From positions 1 through 6,769 of the forward strand of contig JACMJP010000538.1 of the NCBI GenBank assembly GCA_014380545.1: a stretch of 6,769 bases of DNA, read 5' to 3'. Positions 5,938 to 6,769 of this stretch are shown here, one piece after another. The position numbers were made by a program, and so were the translations under genes. Origin of the DNA: Chitinophagales bacterium (lineage in GTDB: Bacteria; Bacteroidota; Bacteroidia; Chitinophagales; BACL12). How positions within the stretch are numbered: position 1 is the first letter of the stretch; each line of letters opens with the position of its first letter. Under the pieces are notes generated by a model. The model was not told the DNA's origin. It did not search any database and saw nothing but the letters and a program-made list of their open reading frames with translations.

Positions 5938-6768
5938 TTAAAACGTTGTTATGTACATCTCAAAACCTGTAAGGTCAATATCATTTGTCATATGCATCGT
6001 GCTATAACCCGGTGATGCATCCAGATCACCATCACCATTCAGGTCCATGTCTAATTGTACTTCGGTTTTATAATCAAAATAAAACCAACCGGCTATTGAT
6101 CCGCTTTTAATATCATCAAAAGTATCAAATACATTTCCGTAACAAGGATCATAATATTTTCCATTTACAATGGCGAGTTGATGATTCCCGAATATTGAAT
6201 TTGGATTGGCTTCTGTTTGACCCAAAACCCCTATTTCATCATGCACTTCTTCATAAATAAAAATGAATGAGGTGTCATCATAACCCGGGTAATCCCACAC
6301 ATTTAAATAGGGAAGATCAGTACAAAAATTTGATGGTGTTCCAAAGGTCCAGGTTTTTACCATAAAACCATCAACATACCCAAATCCGCAATCTGTGGAA
6401 ACAAATTCATTATAAATATTCAAATAATTATTGGGCTCAGAAATACCATTTAATTTAAGCAGTGCCAAAAACAACATTGCCCATGTATAACATTCACCAT
6501 CCCTGTCTTTTAATAGTTGAGGCAGATACACATTTAAACTGTATAAGTCTTTATAATAATTTAAAGGCAACCCATCAGCATTTATTACAGAATGATCCGT
6601 GAATTCATTCCATATCAGATCAATTATTTCATCTTCAGTGGTTGCGCCATCAGCATTTTTGCAGGACAAATAAAACAGCGTATGAAAATATTTAAAATTG
6701 GCAAAGAAACCAGTTTCTTCTGCAGGTGCATCATGCCATGTTACATAAATAGGGCTTGAACTTGTTCC
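5938..6768 (-). CDS. Transglutaminase-like cysteine-peptidase-fold protein, 5'-truncated, with terminal calcium-loop-like motif
   Basis: The frame stays open past a TTG at 6669 to the right edge (reading SSSPIYVTWHDAP before it), so the gene begins outside the window and 277 residues are visible. Three segments resemble the Cys-His-Asp core of transglutaminase-like proteins: DGECYTWAMLFLALLKLNGI with Cys encoded at 6490-6492, GNHQLAIV with His at 6181-6183, and GKYYDPCYG with Asp at 6148-6150. The Cys sits at the start of a hydrophobic helix, and the His and Asp are 11 residues apart, as in that fold. The stretch of about 100 residues between Cys and His is longer than usual and rich in aromatic residues. 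Near the end, DLNGDGDLD (encoded about 6013-6039) has the DxNxDxDxD spacing of an EF-hand or dockerin-like calcium loop. There is no T9SS tail. The role could be peptidase, amidase or transglutaminase, or a non-catalytic copy; the assignment rests on motifs only. Export is inferred from its neighbours, as its N-terminus is not visible. Confidence 0.6.
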   Translation of the reverse strand, partial: GTSSSPIYVTWHDAPAEETGFFANFKYFHTLFYLSCKNADGATTEDEIIDLIWNEFTDHSVINADGLPLNYYKDLYSLNVYLPQLLKDRDGECYTWAMLFLALLKLNGISEPNNYLNIYNEFVSTDCGFGYVDGFMVKTWTFGTPSNFCTDLPYLNVWDYPGYDDTSFIFIYEEVHDEIGVLGQTEANPNSIFGNHQLAIVNGKYYDPCYGNVFDTFDDIKSGSIAGWFYFDYKTEVQLDMDLNGDGDLDASPGYSTMHMTNDIDLTGFEMYITTF

Positions 6769-6769
6769 G

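Noticed and set aside
6667..6669. TTG as the start of the transglutaminase-like gene
   Set aside because: The frame continues without a stop to the right edge, and no signal peptide follows the TTG although its neighbours are exported; the true start is outside the window.

Overview
The window looks like chromosomal DNA from a low-GC member of the Bacteroidota. Several independent signs agree. Two genes end in type IX secretion system (T9SS) type A C-terminal sorting domains, and one of these carries a SprB-type repeat. A DUF4296 lipoprotein, a family typical of Bacteroidota, is present. Starts are preceded by A-rich stretches rather than Shine-Dalgarno sequences. The genus cannot be fixed from the sequence. 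There are no mobile elements, RNA genes, CRISPR arrays or large gene-free stretches; the longest gap between genes is about 55 bases.

Layout: (1) Left end, + strand: the 3' part of a secreted Asp-box beta-propeller protein with a T9SS tail. It overlaps by four bases (ATGA) a small five-helix membrane protein of unknown function. After 55 bases comes a diacylglycerol/sphingosine-type lipid kinase (YegS/DagK family). (2) Middle, - strand: a YggS/PLPBP-family pyridoxal-phosphate-binding protein, then 39 bases downstream a DUF3089 alpha/beta-hydrolase lipoprotein that converges on the lipid kinase with only 11 bases between the stop codons. (3) Divergent from yggS across 41 bases, + strand: a DUF4296 lipoprotein with a GTG start. 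(4) Right end, - strand: three tightly spaced genes for apparently exported proteins. In transcription order they are a 5'-truncated protein with a transglutaminase-like Cys-His-Asp arrangement and a terminal calcium-loop-like motif, a secreted protein with no recognisable family, and a short SprB-repeat protein with a T9SS tail.

Most genes encode cell-envelope or exported products: two T9SS cargo proteins, two lipoproteins, one or two further exported proteins, one inner-membrane protein and one lipid kinase. YggS is the main soluble housekeeping protein. No defence system or other clearly new system is evident. The part most worth a second look is the right-hand three-gene cassette, where a cysteine-peptidase-like fold, an orphan secreted protein and a minimal one-repeat T9SS protein appear to form one transcription unit.
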